This document shows, piece after piece, positions 1 through 8,353 of a stretch of DNA of 64,000 bases. The position numbers and the translations under genes are program-made. The notes beneath the pieces are model-generated. The model did not search any database. It worked only from the letters and a program-made list of their open reading frames with translations, and had not been told where the DNA came from. This DNA is from DATLWN01 sp963764315 (lineage in GTDB: Bacteria > Pseudomonadota > Zetaproteobacteria > Mariprofundales > Mariprofundaceae): NCBI GenBank assembly GCA_963764315.1, contig CAVXSB010000010.1, positions 116,350-180,349 on the forward strand, in the 5' to 3' direction. The number at the start of each line of letters is the position of its first letter. Positions within the stretch are counted from its first letter, which is position 1.

Positions 1-1
1 C

Positions 2-109
2 ACCGAGACGACGGCGCTGCCGCATAGCATCGCATACCTGCACCGAGCGATCACCACGCATCGCCGGCTGCTGGCCACAAGAGGGGGCAGAGATGGCTAC
101 CAGGATTGA
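2..109 (+). CDS. possible C-terminal tail of class II ribonucleotide reductase NrdJ (partial)
   Basis: An open frame runs in from the left edge and stops at TGA 107-109, overlapping the start of nrdJb by 17 bases. The visible tail is about 35 codons. Its only real support is position: split class II reductases are encoded nrdJa then nrdJb with tight or overlapping spacing. No catalytic motif falls inside the window, so the assignment is an inference from the neighbour. Confidence 0.35.
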   Translation, partial: TETTALPHSIAYLHRAITTHRRLLATRGGRDGYQD

Positions 110-728
110 AAAGAAGATCACCGGCTACGAGGTCGTGAAGCCCGAGGGCGAGGCGGACAAGGCCTCGGTAACGCATATCGCGCCGCTGTTGGAGCGCGAC
201 GATGTGCTGGAGGGCAGCACCTACAAGATCAAGACGCCGCATTCCGAGCATGCACTGTACATCACGATCAACGACGTGATCGTCGGTGCCGGCACCCCGG
301 AGGAGCACCGCCGCCCCTTCGAGGTGTTCATCAACTCCAAGAACATGGAGCACTTCATGTGGATCGTGGCGCTGACGCGCGTGATCTCGGCGATCTTCCG
401 CAAGGGCGGCGACATCACCTTCCTGGTGGAGGAGATGAAGGCCGTGTTCGATCCCCGGGGCGGCTATTACAAGCGCGGCGGCAAGTACATGCCGTCGATC
501 GTCGCCGAGATCGGCGAGGTCATCCAGCAGCATCTGGTCTCCATCGGTATGATGGAAGGCACGCTGAACACCCCCGAGCTGGAACTGAAGAAACAGCAGA
601 TCAAGGAAAAGCTGGGGGACAAGGCACTGAGCAACGCCACTCAGTGCCCGAAGTGCGCCGCCATGGCACTGGTACGCATGGACAACTGCGACACCTGCCT
701 GGAGTGCGGCCACTCCAAGTGTGGCTGA
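93..728 (+). CDS. nrdJb: NrdJb, C-terminal subunit of split adenosylcobalamin-dependent ribonucleotide reductase
   Basis: The 211-residue product matches the small NrdJb partner of class II (B12-dependent) ribonucleotide reductase, which in Pseudomonas-type bacteria is a separate polypeptide from the catalytic NrdJa. The start MATRIEKKITGY is typical and is preceded by a purine-rich GAGGGGGCAGAG ribosome site. The body is a TSCPD-type domain. The C-terminus carries a cysteine cluster, C185, C188, C199, C202, C205 and C210, of the kind that re-reduces the active-site disulfide after each turnover. The reaction is ribonucleotide to deoxyribonucleotide and is oxygen independent. A strong terminator follows 30 bases downstream, so this is probably the last gene of its operon. 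Confidence 0.85.
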   Translation: MATRIEKKITGYEVVKPEGEADKASVTHIAPLLERDDVLEGSTYKIKTPHSEHALYITINDVIVGAGTPEEHRRPFEVFINSKNMEHFMWIVALTRVISAIFRKGGDITFLVEEMKAVFDPRGGYYKRGGKYMPSIVAEIGEVIQQHLVSIGMMEGTLNTPELELKKQQIKEKLGDKALSNATQCPKCAAMALVRMDNCDTCLECGHSKCG

Positions 729-757
729 GCCTGCCCTCCGTCGGGCTCGCCGCACAC

Positions 758-797
758 AAAAAAATGCCCAGGAGGGAAACTTCCTGGGCATTTTTAT
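758..797 (+). terminator. rho-independent terminator after nrdJb
   Basis: A hairpin with arms AAAATGCCCAGGA and TCCTGGGCATTTTT and a short loop is flanked by A and T runs. It can work in both directions and separates nrdJb from the convergent NERD gene. Confidence 0.85.
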
Positions 798-888
798 TTG
801 ACGGCCGAAGACAGCCGTTCGGGTAAGAAGAGGGGTAAGGGGTGACGCAGCTCTTTGAACCCAATTCACATACGGGGCCGTGCGTTGC

Positions 889-1689
889 CTAGTGAGCTTC
901 GATAATGCCCCTGCATTTTGGGAAGGTTGAGCAGCCCCAGAACTGTTGGCCGGCCTGATCGCCCATCTTGGAGACCCGCAGCACCATGGCGCTACCGCAG
1001 CGGGGGCAGGTTTTGATCTCCACCTTTGGCGTCACCTTGGTTGACGCCTTTGCCTCGACGATGCCCCGCACGTGCTTCGCATGAGCGACATGGGTCTTGA
1101 TCGATGGCTTGAGCCGGCCCGATTCGATCTGTTCGATGATCCGAGCCACCTCTGCCTCGGAGAGCACCGGCTCAGTCTTTGATTTGATGTAACGGATATA
1201 GTCTCCACCTACGGTGACATTCTCCGGCATCGGCGTCTTGAAGGTGCTGTCGCCGACAAACACCACCACCGAAAACAGCTTGCCCGCATCGAGCCCCAGA
1301 GCCGCCTCAAGGGTCTTGGTGTGCTTGTAGTTCTGGTGCAGTGGATTCTGGAATTTGTAATTCTGCTTGAAGATTTTCTGCGTCCAGGTCTTCTGGTTCT
1401 CGCCCCCGAAGATCCAGCCCTTCATGTTTTTGGTCTCGACCACGAACACGCCGTATGGCGACACGATGATGTGGTCGATCTGGGTCGTGCCGTCCTCGGT
1501 CGGCAGCGTCACGTTCTTAATCAGATGATACGTGCCCTTATCCAGCCTGAGCCTTGCAGCTAGATTGACCGCCCATTCGCCGATCATGCCCTTGAACCAG
1601 GGCGTCTTGATCAAGACGAACAACAGGAATAACGGAATCGCCCACCACATCTCTTTGATGATCGGAACAAACAGGTCGAGATTGGTCAT
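889..1689 (-). CDS. membrane-anchored NERD nuclease-related protein with C-terminal zinc ribbon
   Basis: A 266-residue protein. A hydrophobic helix near residues 12-28 predicts an inner-membrane anchor. Residues about 40-150 form a NERD (nuclease-related) domain: an acidic residue in DHIIVSPYGVFVVETK followed by E-T-K gives the D...ExK core of the restriction-endonuclease-like fold. The last 35 residues hold CPRC and CSTFPKC, a topoisomerase-type zinc ribbon that normally binds nucleic acid. The ATG at 1689 is preferred over upstream in-frame starts because GGGGAGGATGGGG lies just before it. The gene stands alone between two intergenic gaps. A cellular role is not established for most NERD proteins, so DNA or RNA processing at the membrane is only a suggestion. 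Confidence 0.8.
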   Translation of the reverse strand: MTNLDLFVPIIKEMWWAIPLFLLFVLIKTPWFKGMIGEWAVNLAARLRLDKGTYHLIKNVTLPTEDGTTQIDHIIVSPYGVFVVETKNMKGWIFGGENQKTWTQKIFKQNYKFQNPLHQNYKHTKTLEAALGLDAGKLFSVVVFVGDSTFKTPMPENVTVGGDYIRYIKSKTEPVLSEAEVARIIEQIESGRLKPSIKTHVAHAKHVRGIVEAKASTKVTPKVEIKTCPRCGSAMVLRVSKMGDQAGQQFWGCSTFPKCRGIIEAH

Positions 1690-1872
1690 CCCCATCCTCC
1701 CCACTCAGCCATGTCTCGAACACTCATCCCAGGGCACCGGGCATGCAGTAACACACAACACAATTATCGCGCATCGAATCCCGACCCGTGAGCCATTTCG
1801 AGAAGATTTAACCCCTTGGCCCCCCAAGACTTTCACCTGTGCTAGGTTGTTCATCCGACAGAGGAGGCAGCG

Positions 1873-2679
1873 ATGAGCAATCAGGCACAACAGCCCGACT
1901 GGGGCAGGATCGCGGAAAAATTCGATCTATGGCTGCCCCATATCGCGCCGGTGGGCGAGGCGATGGTGCAGGCCTTGCCGGTGGCGCCCGGCGACAAGGT
2001 GCTGGATGTGGCCTGCGGCACCGGCGAGCCGGCACTGACGCTGGCTCAGAGGAACCCCCATGCGCACATCACGGCCATCGATGCGGCGCCGCCGATGGTC
2101 GAGGTGGCGCAGCGCAAAGCACATGAGCAGAAGCTTGCGAACATCGATTTTACGGCCATGGCGGCCGAGCACATGCACTTTGCCGACGCCAGCTTCGATA
2201 AGCTTTGCTGCCGCTTCGGCGTCATGCTGTTCGAGGATTCCGAGGCCGGGCTGAACGAGATGCGCCGCGTACTCAAACCCGGCGGTAATTTCGTATTGGC
2301 CGTGTGGAGCACGCCGGAAACGATGACGACGATGGACTGGGCGCGCCGCGCCTTCGCCGGACGTCTCCCCGAGGATAAGCAGCCGGCCGTGGGCAAGATC
2401 TCCTCGCTGGGCCAGCCCGGACGCCTGGAGGCGATGCTGACCGAGGCCGGCTTCACCGATTTCACGGTACAAAGCATCACCTTTCACTACCGATTCGAAA
2501 GCTTCGATGCCTACTGGGATCTGGTCGAGGCCTCAGATATCCTGAAGCAACAGTTCGACGCCCTGCCGGAGGGCGGGCACCGCGAAGTCCGCGACGAGGT
2601 GGCCACCTTCGCGCACGAATTTCACGGTTCGGACGGCCTGGCCATTCCGCACGATTATCTGCTGGCCAGCGGAAGCTAG
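1873..2679 (+). CDS. class I SAM-dependent methyltransferase (UbiE/Methyltransf_11 type)
   Basis: The 268-residue protein has a standard Rossmann methyltransferase core. Motif I is VLDVACGTGEPAL near residues 40-53, an acidic residue in ITAIDAAPPM binds the SAM ribose, and RRVLKPGGNFVLAVW is the post-motif III strand. The C-terminal third (EAGFTDFTVQ) resembles UbiE-like enzymes acting on small molecules or quinone precursors, but the substrate cannot be read from sequence. AGAGGAGG sits 6-8 bases before the ATG. It is monocistronic, closed by a hairpin terminator at 2728-2748. Confidence 0.85.
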   Translation: MSNQAQQPDWGRIAEKFDLWLPHIAPVGEAMVQALPVAPGDKVLDVACGTGEPALTLAQRNPHAHITAIDAAPPMVEVAQRKAHEQKLANIDFTAMAAEHMHFADASFDKLCCRFGVMLFEDSEAGLNEMRRVLKPGGNFVLAVWSTPETMTTMDWARRAFAGRLPEDKQPAVGKISSLGQPGRLEAMLTEAGFTDFTVQSITFHYRFESFDAYWDLVEASDILKQQFDALPEGGHREVRDEVATFAHEFHGSDGLAIPHDYLLASGS

Positions 2680-2727
2680 TGGCGACCATTTGACATCTCG
2701 CCGGCAAGGGGTCTAAAACAGTGAAAC

Positions 2728-2748
2728 GGGAGGCGAAAGCCTCCCTTT
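2728..2748 (+). terminator. rho-independent terminator after methyltransferase
   Basis: GGGAGGC, a GAAA tetraloop, GCCTCCC and TTT form a compact seven-pair hairpin 49 bases after the methyltransferase stop. Confidence 0.75.
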
Positions 2749-2851
2749 GCAGTTCGGCCTGGAGTCCCGAAGCGGTAGCAGCCGGGACACGACACATCCC
2801 CACCCATTCAAGCGACCGGACTGGTATGGCTACCAAGGGGGTGTATGCACC

Positions 2852-3232
2852 ATGGAAGCAATTGTAAGCAGACAGCGATGGATGGACTGGGTGAACCTGG
2901 TCCTCGGCGTGTGGCTGTTCGGCATGCCGTTCTTCGGCTACATGCCGCAGGGCTCGTCGGCGGCGATGAACGGCTATCTGTTCGGCTCCGTCATCACCGT
3001 GATTTCGGTGGCCGCCGTCGTGCGGGAGCAGTCCTGGGAGGAATGGCTGAACTTCGCCATCGGCCTGTGGCTGCTGGCAGCGCCGTTCGTCCTGGGCTTC
3101 ACGGCCAATGCCTTCGCCATGTGGAACAGCGTCATTATCGGCCTGATCATCGTCGCCGATGCCTTGTGGGCGGCGCTGACGGTGCCGGACGAAGCGCACG
3201 AGCCGGGCGGGCATCATCCGACCCATGCCTGA
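2852..3232 (+). CDS. SPW-repeat integral membrane protein
   Basis: A 126-residue protein with four predicted membrane helices arranged as two similar halves: WVNLVLGVWLFGMPFFGY and WLNFAIGLWLLAAPFVLGF. Each half has the (S/A)P-(W/F) and LGF pattern of the SPW repeat family. The function of this family is unknown. The ATG at 2852 is chosen because translation from there begins just before the first helix and AAGGGGG lies about 11 bases upstream; the longer open frame upstream looks non-coding. The tail is histidine- and proline-rich. It is probably transcribed alone. Confidence 0.75.
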   Translation: MEAIVSRQRWMDWVNLVLGVWLFGMPFFGYMPQGSSAAMNGYLFGSVITVISVAAVVREQSWEEWLNFAIGLWLLAAPFVLGFTANAFAMWNSVIIGLIIVADALWAALTVPDEAHEPGGHHPTHA

Positions 3233-3239
3233 TGCCATA

Positions 3240-3266
3240 GGGCGCGGGGACACAATCCCCGCGCCC
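3240..3266. terminator. GC-rich hairpin after the SPW gene
   Basis: GGGCGCGGGGA, five bases, then TCCCCGCGCCC: eleven perfect pairs starting 8 bases after the SPW stop codon. There is no T-run, so it may protect or pause the transcript rather than act as a classical terminator. Confidence 0.6.
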
Positions 3267-3317
3267 TACCCATTCGGGTAAGCCTCCTGTACGCTCAGCC
3301 AGGGACGGGGGGAAGCT

Positions 3318-3722
3318 ATGGCCTATACGACAGAATTCGTCGACGAGGGGCGGGGCGTGGTGCACACCGGGCACGGCGTCATCACCGGCGACGAAATCAT
3401 CGATGCTGCCACCTGCGCCCTACAGGCCGTGCAGGGCGGCATACCGCTGCGCTATGCCCTCGTCGACTTTTCCGGCATCACGCAATTCTCCGTCAATACC
3501 GCCGAGATCAAATCCATCGCCCACGTCAACATCGCCATCGCCGAGATCATCCGCGACATCTGCGTCGCCATCATAGCCCCCTCCGACCATGCCTTCGGCA
3601 TGGCCCGCATGTGGCAGGCCCATGTCGACGCCACCGACTGGGACACCTGCGTGTTCCGCGATGCAGACGCGGCGAGGGCCTGGCTGGGGGAACACCTCGT
3701 CGGCGGCACGGCGGGCGCCTAG
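3318..3722 (+). CDS. hypothetical 134-residue protein, possibly STAS/SpoIIAA-like
   Basis: A complete, well-translated gene with GGGGGGAAG before the ATG and GC3-rich codons like its neighbours. The strand-helix pattern (GVVHTGHGVITGDEII, then RYALVDFSGITQF, then ICVAIIAPSDHAFGMARMW) resembles small STAS or SpoIIAA-like single-domain proteins that ask how a phenotype of interest changes over a population, but no signature motif is decisive. It is convergent with the REC-EAL gene, 12 bases away. The family call is a weak inference from fold pattern; that it is a real gene is much surer. Confidence 0.65.
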   Translation: MAYTTEFVDEGRGVVHTGHGVITGDEIIDAATCALQAVQGGIPLRYALVDFSGITQFSVNTAEIKSIAHVNIAIAEIIRDICVAIIAPSDHAFGMARMWQAHVDATDWDTCVFRDADAARAWLGEHLVGGTAGA

Positions 3723-3734
3723 TCTCCCTTCCGA

Positions 3735-4964
3735 TCAGGAGAGGTCGGCGGTATCCCGCATCTCCACCGGCCGGTCGAATACGTCGATATAGGCGGAAAA
3801 CAGGCCCACATCCATCGGCTTGGCGATGAAGTAGCCCTGGGCGATGTCGCAGCCGGCCGCCTTCAGCGCATCCCAGTCACGCTGGCTCTCGACCCCCTCC
3901 GCCACGCACTTCATATGCAGCCGCTGCGCCACGTCGATGCTCGATTCCACGGCGATACGCATCGACACATTTTCGGCGAAATCGCGCACGAAGGACTGGT
4001 CGATCTTCAACTCGCTGAAGGCGATGCGCGTCAGCTGTTGCATGTTCGCGTAGCCGGTGCCGTAGTCGTCGATGGACAGCGCGAAGCCGTGCATGCACAG
4101 CCGCGCCAGATTCTCGGAGGTGTGGGCCACATCGCTCATCGCCGCCGTCTCGGAGATCTCCAGGATCATATGCCTCGGCTCCAGGCCGGCGTCCCGCACC
4201 ACCCGGATGATACGATCGGCCAGCGTGATGTCGTCCAGCGAGGCCAGCGACAGGTTCACCGACACCGTCATGTCGCGGCGCTCGCGGAAGGCGCGGCAGG
4301 CGGCGGCGCTGCGCGCGATCATGTCGAAGGTCAGGGCATCGATATTGCCGCTCTGCTCGAGCAGCGGGATGAAGGCGCCGGGGCCGACGACGCCGAGCTC
4401 GGGATGCACCCAGCGCGCCAGAGCCTCCGCCCCGGTCAGGCGCCCCGTCTTCAGCTCCACCTTCGGCTGGAAGTAGGGCTCGAACTGCCCGGCGGCGACG
4501 CCGTCCATGATCTCGTCCAGCGTGAAGTCCGGCATGGCGGCCCGCGGGGGGCGCTCGCGCTCCACCGGTTCGTAGCGACCCAGGCTCTCCTTGAGCCGGC
4601 CGATCGACACCGGCTTCTCGATGACATCGAGGATCTGGATGCCCAGCTCCTTGGCCATGCTGCCCACCGCCGCCAACAGCCGGCTACCCATGGCGCTCAT
4701 GATTACCAAACCGACGTTGTGGCGCTCCTCGCCCAGGTGACGCAGAAACTCCAGTCCGTCCATCTCCGGCATGTTCAGGTCGCAGAACACCACATCGACC
4801 GGGCGCTCGTCCTGCAGGCTGTGCATCAGCTCGATGGCCTGCCGGCCGTTGCCGGCGGCGTGGATCACGGCCAAACCCAGCGCCTCCAGCATGCTAACGA
4901 GCATCTGGCGCTGGAAATCGTTGTCCTCGACCACGAGAACGCTGAGATCGCTGCATTCAGCCAT
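3735..4964 (-). CDS. REC-EAL response regulator, cyclic-di-GMP phosphodiesterase
   Basis: A 409-residue cytoplasmic response regulator. The receiver domain occupies residues 1-125, with the acidic pair in LVVEDND, phospho-acceptor D62 in FCDLNMPEMDG and the conserved lysine in IEKPV. The EAL domain follows, with EAL at 180-182 (TGAEALARW), SVNLS, the glutamate of LEISET, the DDYGTGY metal/catalytic loop and EGVES, QGYFIAKP near the end. All catalytic motifs appear intact, so it should hydrolyse c-di-GMP to pGpG when phosphorylated. The ATG at 4964 is preferred to an in-frame TTG three bases upstream. No partner histidine kinase is adjacent; RpfC at 23.6-26.1 kb is one candidate source of signal. 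Confidence 0.9.
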   Translation of the reverse strand: MAECSDLSVLVVEDNDFQRQMLVSMLEALGLAVIHAAGNGRQAIELMHSLQDERPVDVVFCDLNMPEMDGLEFLRHLGEERHNVGLVIMSAMGSRLLAAVGSMAKELGIQILDVIEKPVSIGRLKESLGRYEPVERERPPRAAMPDFTLDEIMDGVAAGQFEPYFQPKVELKTGRLTGAEALARWVHPELGVVGPGAFIPLLEQSGNIDALTFDMIARSAAACRAFRERRDMTVSVNLSLASLDDITLADRIIRVVRDAGLEPRHMILEISETAAMSDVAHTSENLARLCMHGFALSIDDYGTGYANMQQLTRIAFSELKIDQSFVRDFAENVSMRIAVESSIDVAQRLHMKCVAEGVESQRDWDALKAAGCDIAQGYFIAKPMDVGLFSAYIDVFDRPVEMRDTADLS

Positions 4965-5141
4965 CAAGTATCACCCCGGCGTGCGCCGAAATGCCCTCTC
5001 CCATCCCCGGTACGGCCATGGGTATCCCTGCCTTCGGGCGGCGCAACACGGTCATCATCCATAATGCGCACGCTCCAAGTCAACCTGGGGCGACGGTGGG
5101 GACAATGGGGGACGGATGCCGTGACGCCGCGCACGCCGCGC

Positions 5142-5170
5142 TTGGTGGCGGGACGGCAAGCGGCTAATAT
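5142..5170 (+). promoter_or_regulatory. candidate sigma-70 promoter for the 101-residue membrane protein
   Basis: TTGGTG at 5142-5147 and TAATAT at 5165-5170 are separated by 17 bases, 33 bases before the start codon at 5203. The rest of the 4965-5202 gap holds no other gene. Confidence 0.45.
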
Positions 5171-5202
5171 CGTGCCCCTATCGCTGGGCGACGGGGGCTT
5201 AC

Positions 5203-5508
5203 ATGGCGGATCAGGATCGGGCCGGGATCATCAGGCGCATCAAAAAAACGCAGGAAAACATCGGCATCACCATCGGCATCGTCGTGATCTTTATCCTGCT
5301 CTTCTACTTCTTCACCTATGCGCAGCTGGCCACCGCGGGTTGGACGGGCCTGTTCTGGGCGGAGGGCGTCACGTCCCTGCTGTGGGTGCTGGTGCTGTTC
5401 CGCCTGGGGCCGATCTCCTTCTTCCTCGCCCGCCTGTGGCTGAGCAAACGCGCCGCCTACCGCGAGGTGCTGTCCTCGATCACACGCGAGGACCTGTCCG
5501 AACACTAA
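5203..5508 (+). CDS. small two-helix membrane protein of unknown function
   Basis: A 101-residue protein. A charged N-terminus (RRIKKTQENIG) is followed by two hydrophobic segments, about residues 23-43 and 53-75, and a basic/acidic cytoplasmic tail ending REDLSEH. I recognise no family. It has its own likely promoter and is flanked by minus-strand genes on both sides, so it is probably monocistronic. Codon use is like that of surrounding genes, which supports it being real. Confidence 0.6.
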   Translation: MADQDRAGIIRRIKKTQENIGITIGIVVIFILLFYFFTYAQLATAGWTGLFWAEGVTSLLWVLVLFRLGPISFFLARLWLSKRAAYREVLSSITREDLSEH

Positions 5509-5611
5509 ATCTTCCATCGGTTCCCGGAGCCGGCCTCGCCCCACCGCGATCCGGGGATACAGGCCAGGCGCGTAGGTGGCCCAAACGAAAGACGAGCGTC
5601 GCAGGGAGCCC

Positions 5612-5998
5612 TCAGTCGCAGGAAAAGCCGTGCAGGGCCATGCCCTCCTCGAGGTAGAAGGAAATTTCGGGATGGGACAACAGGTATTGCGGCGTATGGT
5701 CGCTGCGCTCGGAGGCCGCATCGGCCACCGCCACGTCCCACTCCTCGAGGGTGTAATCGCCGCGGCCCAGCCACATCAACGCCACCAACTCCGCCTGCTC
5801 GTTCTCGTTCAGCGCATCGATGACGGCCGTCGCCTCCATCATCGTGAGATCATCGGCATGATCGGCCAGGGTCTGCATGGCCCAGTTCTCCGAAGGGCTG
5901 TCCGGAAACGGCTCGGGGATCACGACACCCTCCTTGGCCTGGAACTCCCGCGCCTTGGCGATGATGTAGCACAGCGTCTCCACATCGATGTTCAGCAT
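5612..5998 (-). CDS. DUF3775 family protein
   Basis: A 128-residue soluble acidic protein beginning MLNIDVETLCYIIAKAREF, the characteristic opening of DUF3775. The LVALMWLGRGDYTLEEW segment and the closing YLLSHPEISFYLEEGM match the family's conserved C-terminal half, which is close to the usual family length. The start at 5998 is chosen because family similarity begins there and a G-rich stretch (GGGGGCAGC) lies upstream; the open frame continues 22 codons further but looks non-coding. The function of DUF3775 is unknown. It is divergent from the thioredoxin gene. Confidence 0.75.
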   Translation of the reverse strand: MLNIDVETLCYIIAKAREFQAKEGVVIPEPFPDSPSENWAMQTLADHADDLTMMEATAVIDALNENEQAELVALMWLGRGDYTLEEWDVAVADAASERSDHTPQYLLSHPEISFYLEEGMALHGFSCD

Positions 5999-6077
5999 AG
6001 CTGCCCCCGGGGGAATACATTCCCATCCTGAACGTAGACCGTTCCGGCCGCGCTTGGGAAGCATGCGGCCACAGCTC

Positions 6078-6105
6078 TTGATAAATTAGTAATTGCTAAT
6101 ATAAT
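6078..6105 (+). promoter_or_regulatory. near-consensus sigma-70 promoter of the thioredoxin gene
   Basis: TTGATA at 6078-6083, a 16-base spacer and a perfect TATAAT at 6100-6105, 42 bases before the thioredoxin ATG. It is an unusually AT-rich patch in GC-rich surroundings. Confidence 0.8.
6085..6100. promoter_or_regulatory. palindromic operator in the thioredoxin promoter spacer
   Basis: ATTAGTAATTGCTAAT is an imperfect palindrome (ATTAG...CTAAT arms, one mismatched pair) filling the spacer between the -35 and -10 boxes. A dimeric repressor bound here would block RNA polymerase. The regulator is not identifiable from this window. Confidence 0.5.
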
Positions 6106-6147
6106 ACGGACTGCGCGGCCGCAAGGCGGCGGATACAAGGAGGCCCC

Positions 6148-6519
6148 ATGGCAACCGTAGAACTGACCAAGGACAACTTCGAACAACAGGTGTCGGCAAG
6201 CGACATGGCCGTCATCGACTTCTGGGCACCGTGGTGTGGCCCGTGCAAGTCCTTCGGACCGACCTTCGAGGCGGTATCCGAGGAGCATACGGACACCCTG
6301 TTCGCCAAGATCAACACCGAGGAGCAACAGGAGCTGGGCGCCTACTTCAACATCCGCTCCATCCCGACGCTGATGATCATCCGCGACAAGGTCATCGTGT
6401 TCAGCCAGGCCGGCGCACTGCCTAAATCGGCGCTGCAAGATGTCGTCGCCCAAGCCAAGGCCCTGGACATGGACAAGGTGCGCGCCGACATCGCCGCCCA
6501 GCAGGGCGCCGAGGCCTAG
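6148..6519 (+). CDS. trxA: thioredoxin
   Basis: A 123-residue cytoplasmic thioredoxin. The redox site is WCGPC with C30 and C33, the conserved IDFWAPW strand precedes it and the cis-proline loop is IRSIPTLMII. It should reduce protein disulfides using thioredoxin reductase. Compared with E. coli TrxA it has about 14 extra C-terminal residues (DMDKVRADIAAQQGAEA), common in environmental proteobacterial paralogues. AGGAGG lies 6 bases before the ATG. Its strong promoter with an embedded palindrome suggests inducible expression, so it may be a stress paralogue rather than the main housekeeping thioredoxin. It converges on the aminotransferase with a 4-base overlap. Confidence 0.9.
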   Translation: MATVELTKDNFEQQVSASDMAVIDFWAPWCGPCKSFGPTFEAVSEEHTDTLFAKINTEEQQELGAYFNIRSIPTLMIIRDKVIVFSQAGALPKSALQDVVAQAKALDMDKVRADIAAQQGAEA

Positions 6520-7727
6520 GCCTCCTCCCCCTGGCGGCGCATGGCCTCGCCCAGGCGCCGCATACCTTCCCCGATCTCATCCGCCGGGGTGCAGGAGAAG
6601 TTCAGGCGCAGCGTGTCCGCGTGCTTTCGACCGATGTAGAACGGATCGCCGGGCACGAAGATCACCTTCTCGGCCAGCGCCCGCTCGAACAGGTCCAGCG
6701 CCGACATACCGCCGGGCAAGGTGGCCCACAGAAACATGCCGCCGTCCGGGTGCGTGATGCGCACCCCTTTCGGAAAATACCGGCCGGCGGCCGCCACCAT
6801 GGCGTCGCGCTGGCGGCCGTAGGTCTCGGTGATCAGCGCGATGTGCGCATCCAGGTCGTTGTCGCACAGGTAGCGGTACAACAGGCGCTGCGCGAAATAG
6901 TCCGTGTGCAGGTCGGCGGCCTGCTTGGCGGTGACGAGCCGCTCCAGCAGCGGCGGCGGCGCCACGATCCAGCCGATGCGCATGGCCGGCACCACGGTCT
7001 TGGAGAACGAGCCGAGCAGCGCCGTCTGCTCAGGAAGCAGATGCATGAAGGACGGGGCCGGTTCGCCCGCGAAACGCAGGTCCCCATAGGGGTCGTCCTC
7101 GACGAGCAGCGAGCGGCTGCCGGAGAGGATCTCCGCTACCTGCTGCCGGTTGGCGGCGCTGTATGAGATGCCGGACGGATTCTGGAAGTTCGGCACCGTG
7201 TACGCGAGCTTCGGCGACCCGTGCCGCAATGCTGCGGCCAGCGCATCCGTGTCCATGCCTTCCTCCCCGACCGGCACCGGCAGAAAGCGCGGCCGGTAGA
7301 TCGAGAAGGCCTGGATGGCACCGATATAGCCCGGCTCCTCGATCAGCACCCCATCGCCGTCGTTGACGAGCACCTTGCCCAACAGATCCAGCCCCTGCTG
7401 CGAACCGGTGGTGATCAGGATGCGCTCGACCGGGATCTCCAGCCCCCGGCGGCGGTAGCGCTCGGCGATGAAGGCGCGCAGCGGCGCGTAGCCCTCGGTG
7501 TTGCTGTACTGAAGCACCTCGCCGCCGGCCTCGGCGAACACCCGCGCCGCGGCGGCGGCCAGCGCCTCGACCGGGAACAGCCGGCGGTTCGGCAGCCCCC
7601 CGGCGAAGGAGATCACCGTATCGTCCAGGGTGGCGCTGAGGATCTCGCGGATGAACGAGCGGGGGACGTCGGCGATACGGTCGGAAAAGAGATCGTCCAA
7701 GGCATGCTCCTGGCGGGCGGGATGCAT
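6516..7727 (-). CDS. PLP-dependent aminotransferase, class I fold (2-aminoadipate/MocR-domain type)
   Basis: About 403 residues, a fold-type I aminotransferase close to the catalytic domain of MocR-like regulators and to LysN/2-aminoadipate transaminases, but with no N-terminal HTH. Visible landmarks are ITTGSQQGLDLLGKVL (cofactor phosphate region), YTVPNFQNPSG, EDDPYGDL with the aspartate that pairs with the PLP ring nitrogen, and the Schiff-base lysine in GSFSKTVVPAMRIGW. RLNFSC near the end includes the substrate-carboxylate arginine. The substrate is not determinable from sequence. The start at 7727 is chosen because similarity begins at once after it; an upstream in-frame ATG at 7760 is possible. 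Confidence 0.85.
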   Translation of the reverse strand: MHPARQEHALDDLFSDRIADVPRSFIREILSATLDDTVISFAGGLPNRRLFPVEALAAAAARVFAEAGGEVLQYSNTEGYAPLRAFIAERYRRRGLEIPVERILITTGSQQGLDLLGKVLVNDGDGVLIEEPGYIGAIQAFSIYRPRFLPVPVGEEGMDTDALAAALRHGSPKLAYTVPNFQNPSGISYSAANRQQVAEILSGSRSLLVEDDPYGDLRFAGEPAPSFMHLLPEQTALLGSFSKTVVPAMRIGWIVAPPPLLERLVTAKQAADLHTDYFAQRLLYRYLCDNDLDAHIALITETYGRQRDAMVAAAGRYFPKGVRITHPDGGMFLWATLPGGMSALDLFERALAEKVIFVPGDPFYIGRKHADTLRLNFSCTPADEIGEGMRRLGEAMRRQGEEA

Positions 7728-7796
7728 GCATTTATATCCCCGCCGGCGCCGGAGCGCCATGGGCTATGTTCACAGCGAAATCAGGGTAACCAGGCC

Positions 7797-8291
7797 CTAG
7801 CGGCCGTAGACGGAGGTCAGGCTGGCCGAGGCCAGGGCGTGGCGGCGGAGCTGCGCGGCGGCCGCCTCCGGATCCGCATCCGGGTCAGCCCCCGCATCCG
7901 GCACATCCAGCGCATACACTGTAAACACATAATGATGACCGCCGTGCCCGACCGGCGGGCAGGGTCCGCCATAGCCGTATTCCCCATAGCTATTGAGCCC
8001 CTGGCGGCAGCCGTGGGGCTCGCGCCCCGGCGTGCCGGCGCCGGCCGGCAGGCTGGACACCTGGGCGGGAATGGCGCTGATCAGCCAGTGCCACCAGCCG
8101 CCGGTCCTGGGCGCATCCGGGTCGTGCACGCTGACGGCAAAGCCCTTCGTGCCGGCGGGCGCATGCCGCCAGGCCAGCGACGGCGACATATTGGCCCCGC
8201 CGCAGTCCGCATGCAGCTGGGCGGCGGGTACGCGCCCGCCCTCGACGAGCTCGTCGCTGCTCAATATGAAGCCATGGCCTTGCACCTGCAT
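7797..8291 (-). CDS. YbhB/YbcL family Raf-kinase-inhibitor-like protein (PEBP)
   Basis: A 164-residue phosphatidylethanolamine-binding-protein homologue of the bacterial YbhB/YbcL group. The ligand-binding pocket motifs are SPSLAWRHAPAGTKGFAVSVHDPDAP and the glycine/proline-rich YGGPCPPVGHGGHHYVFTVYAL. There is no signal peptide, so it is cytoplasmic like YbhB. Bacterial members have no settled biochemical role. It is divergent from the 3-hydroxyisobutyrate dehydrogenase-like gene, and the two share a 62-base intergenic region. Confidence 0.85.
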   Translation of the reverse strand: MQVQGHGFILSSDELVEGGRVPAAQLHADCGGANMSPSLAWRHAPAGTKGFAVSVHDPDAPRTGGWWHWLISAIPAQVSSLPAGAGTPGREPHGCRQGLNSYGEYGYGGPCPPVGHGGHHYVFTVYALDVPDAGADPDADPEAAAAQLRRHALASASLTSVYGR

Positions 8292-8353
8292 GGCATCGAG
8301 GTTAGCACATCGATGGCGGCGGCGGGGCGGACCCGGCCGCCAGGGAGGAGCAT

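Noticed and set aside
2682..2696. RegA-type box GCGACCATTTGACAT
   Set aside because: 12 of 15 bases match, but the second half-site is broken and it lies between a stop codon and a terminator rather than in a promoter.
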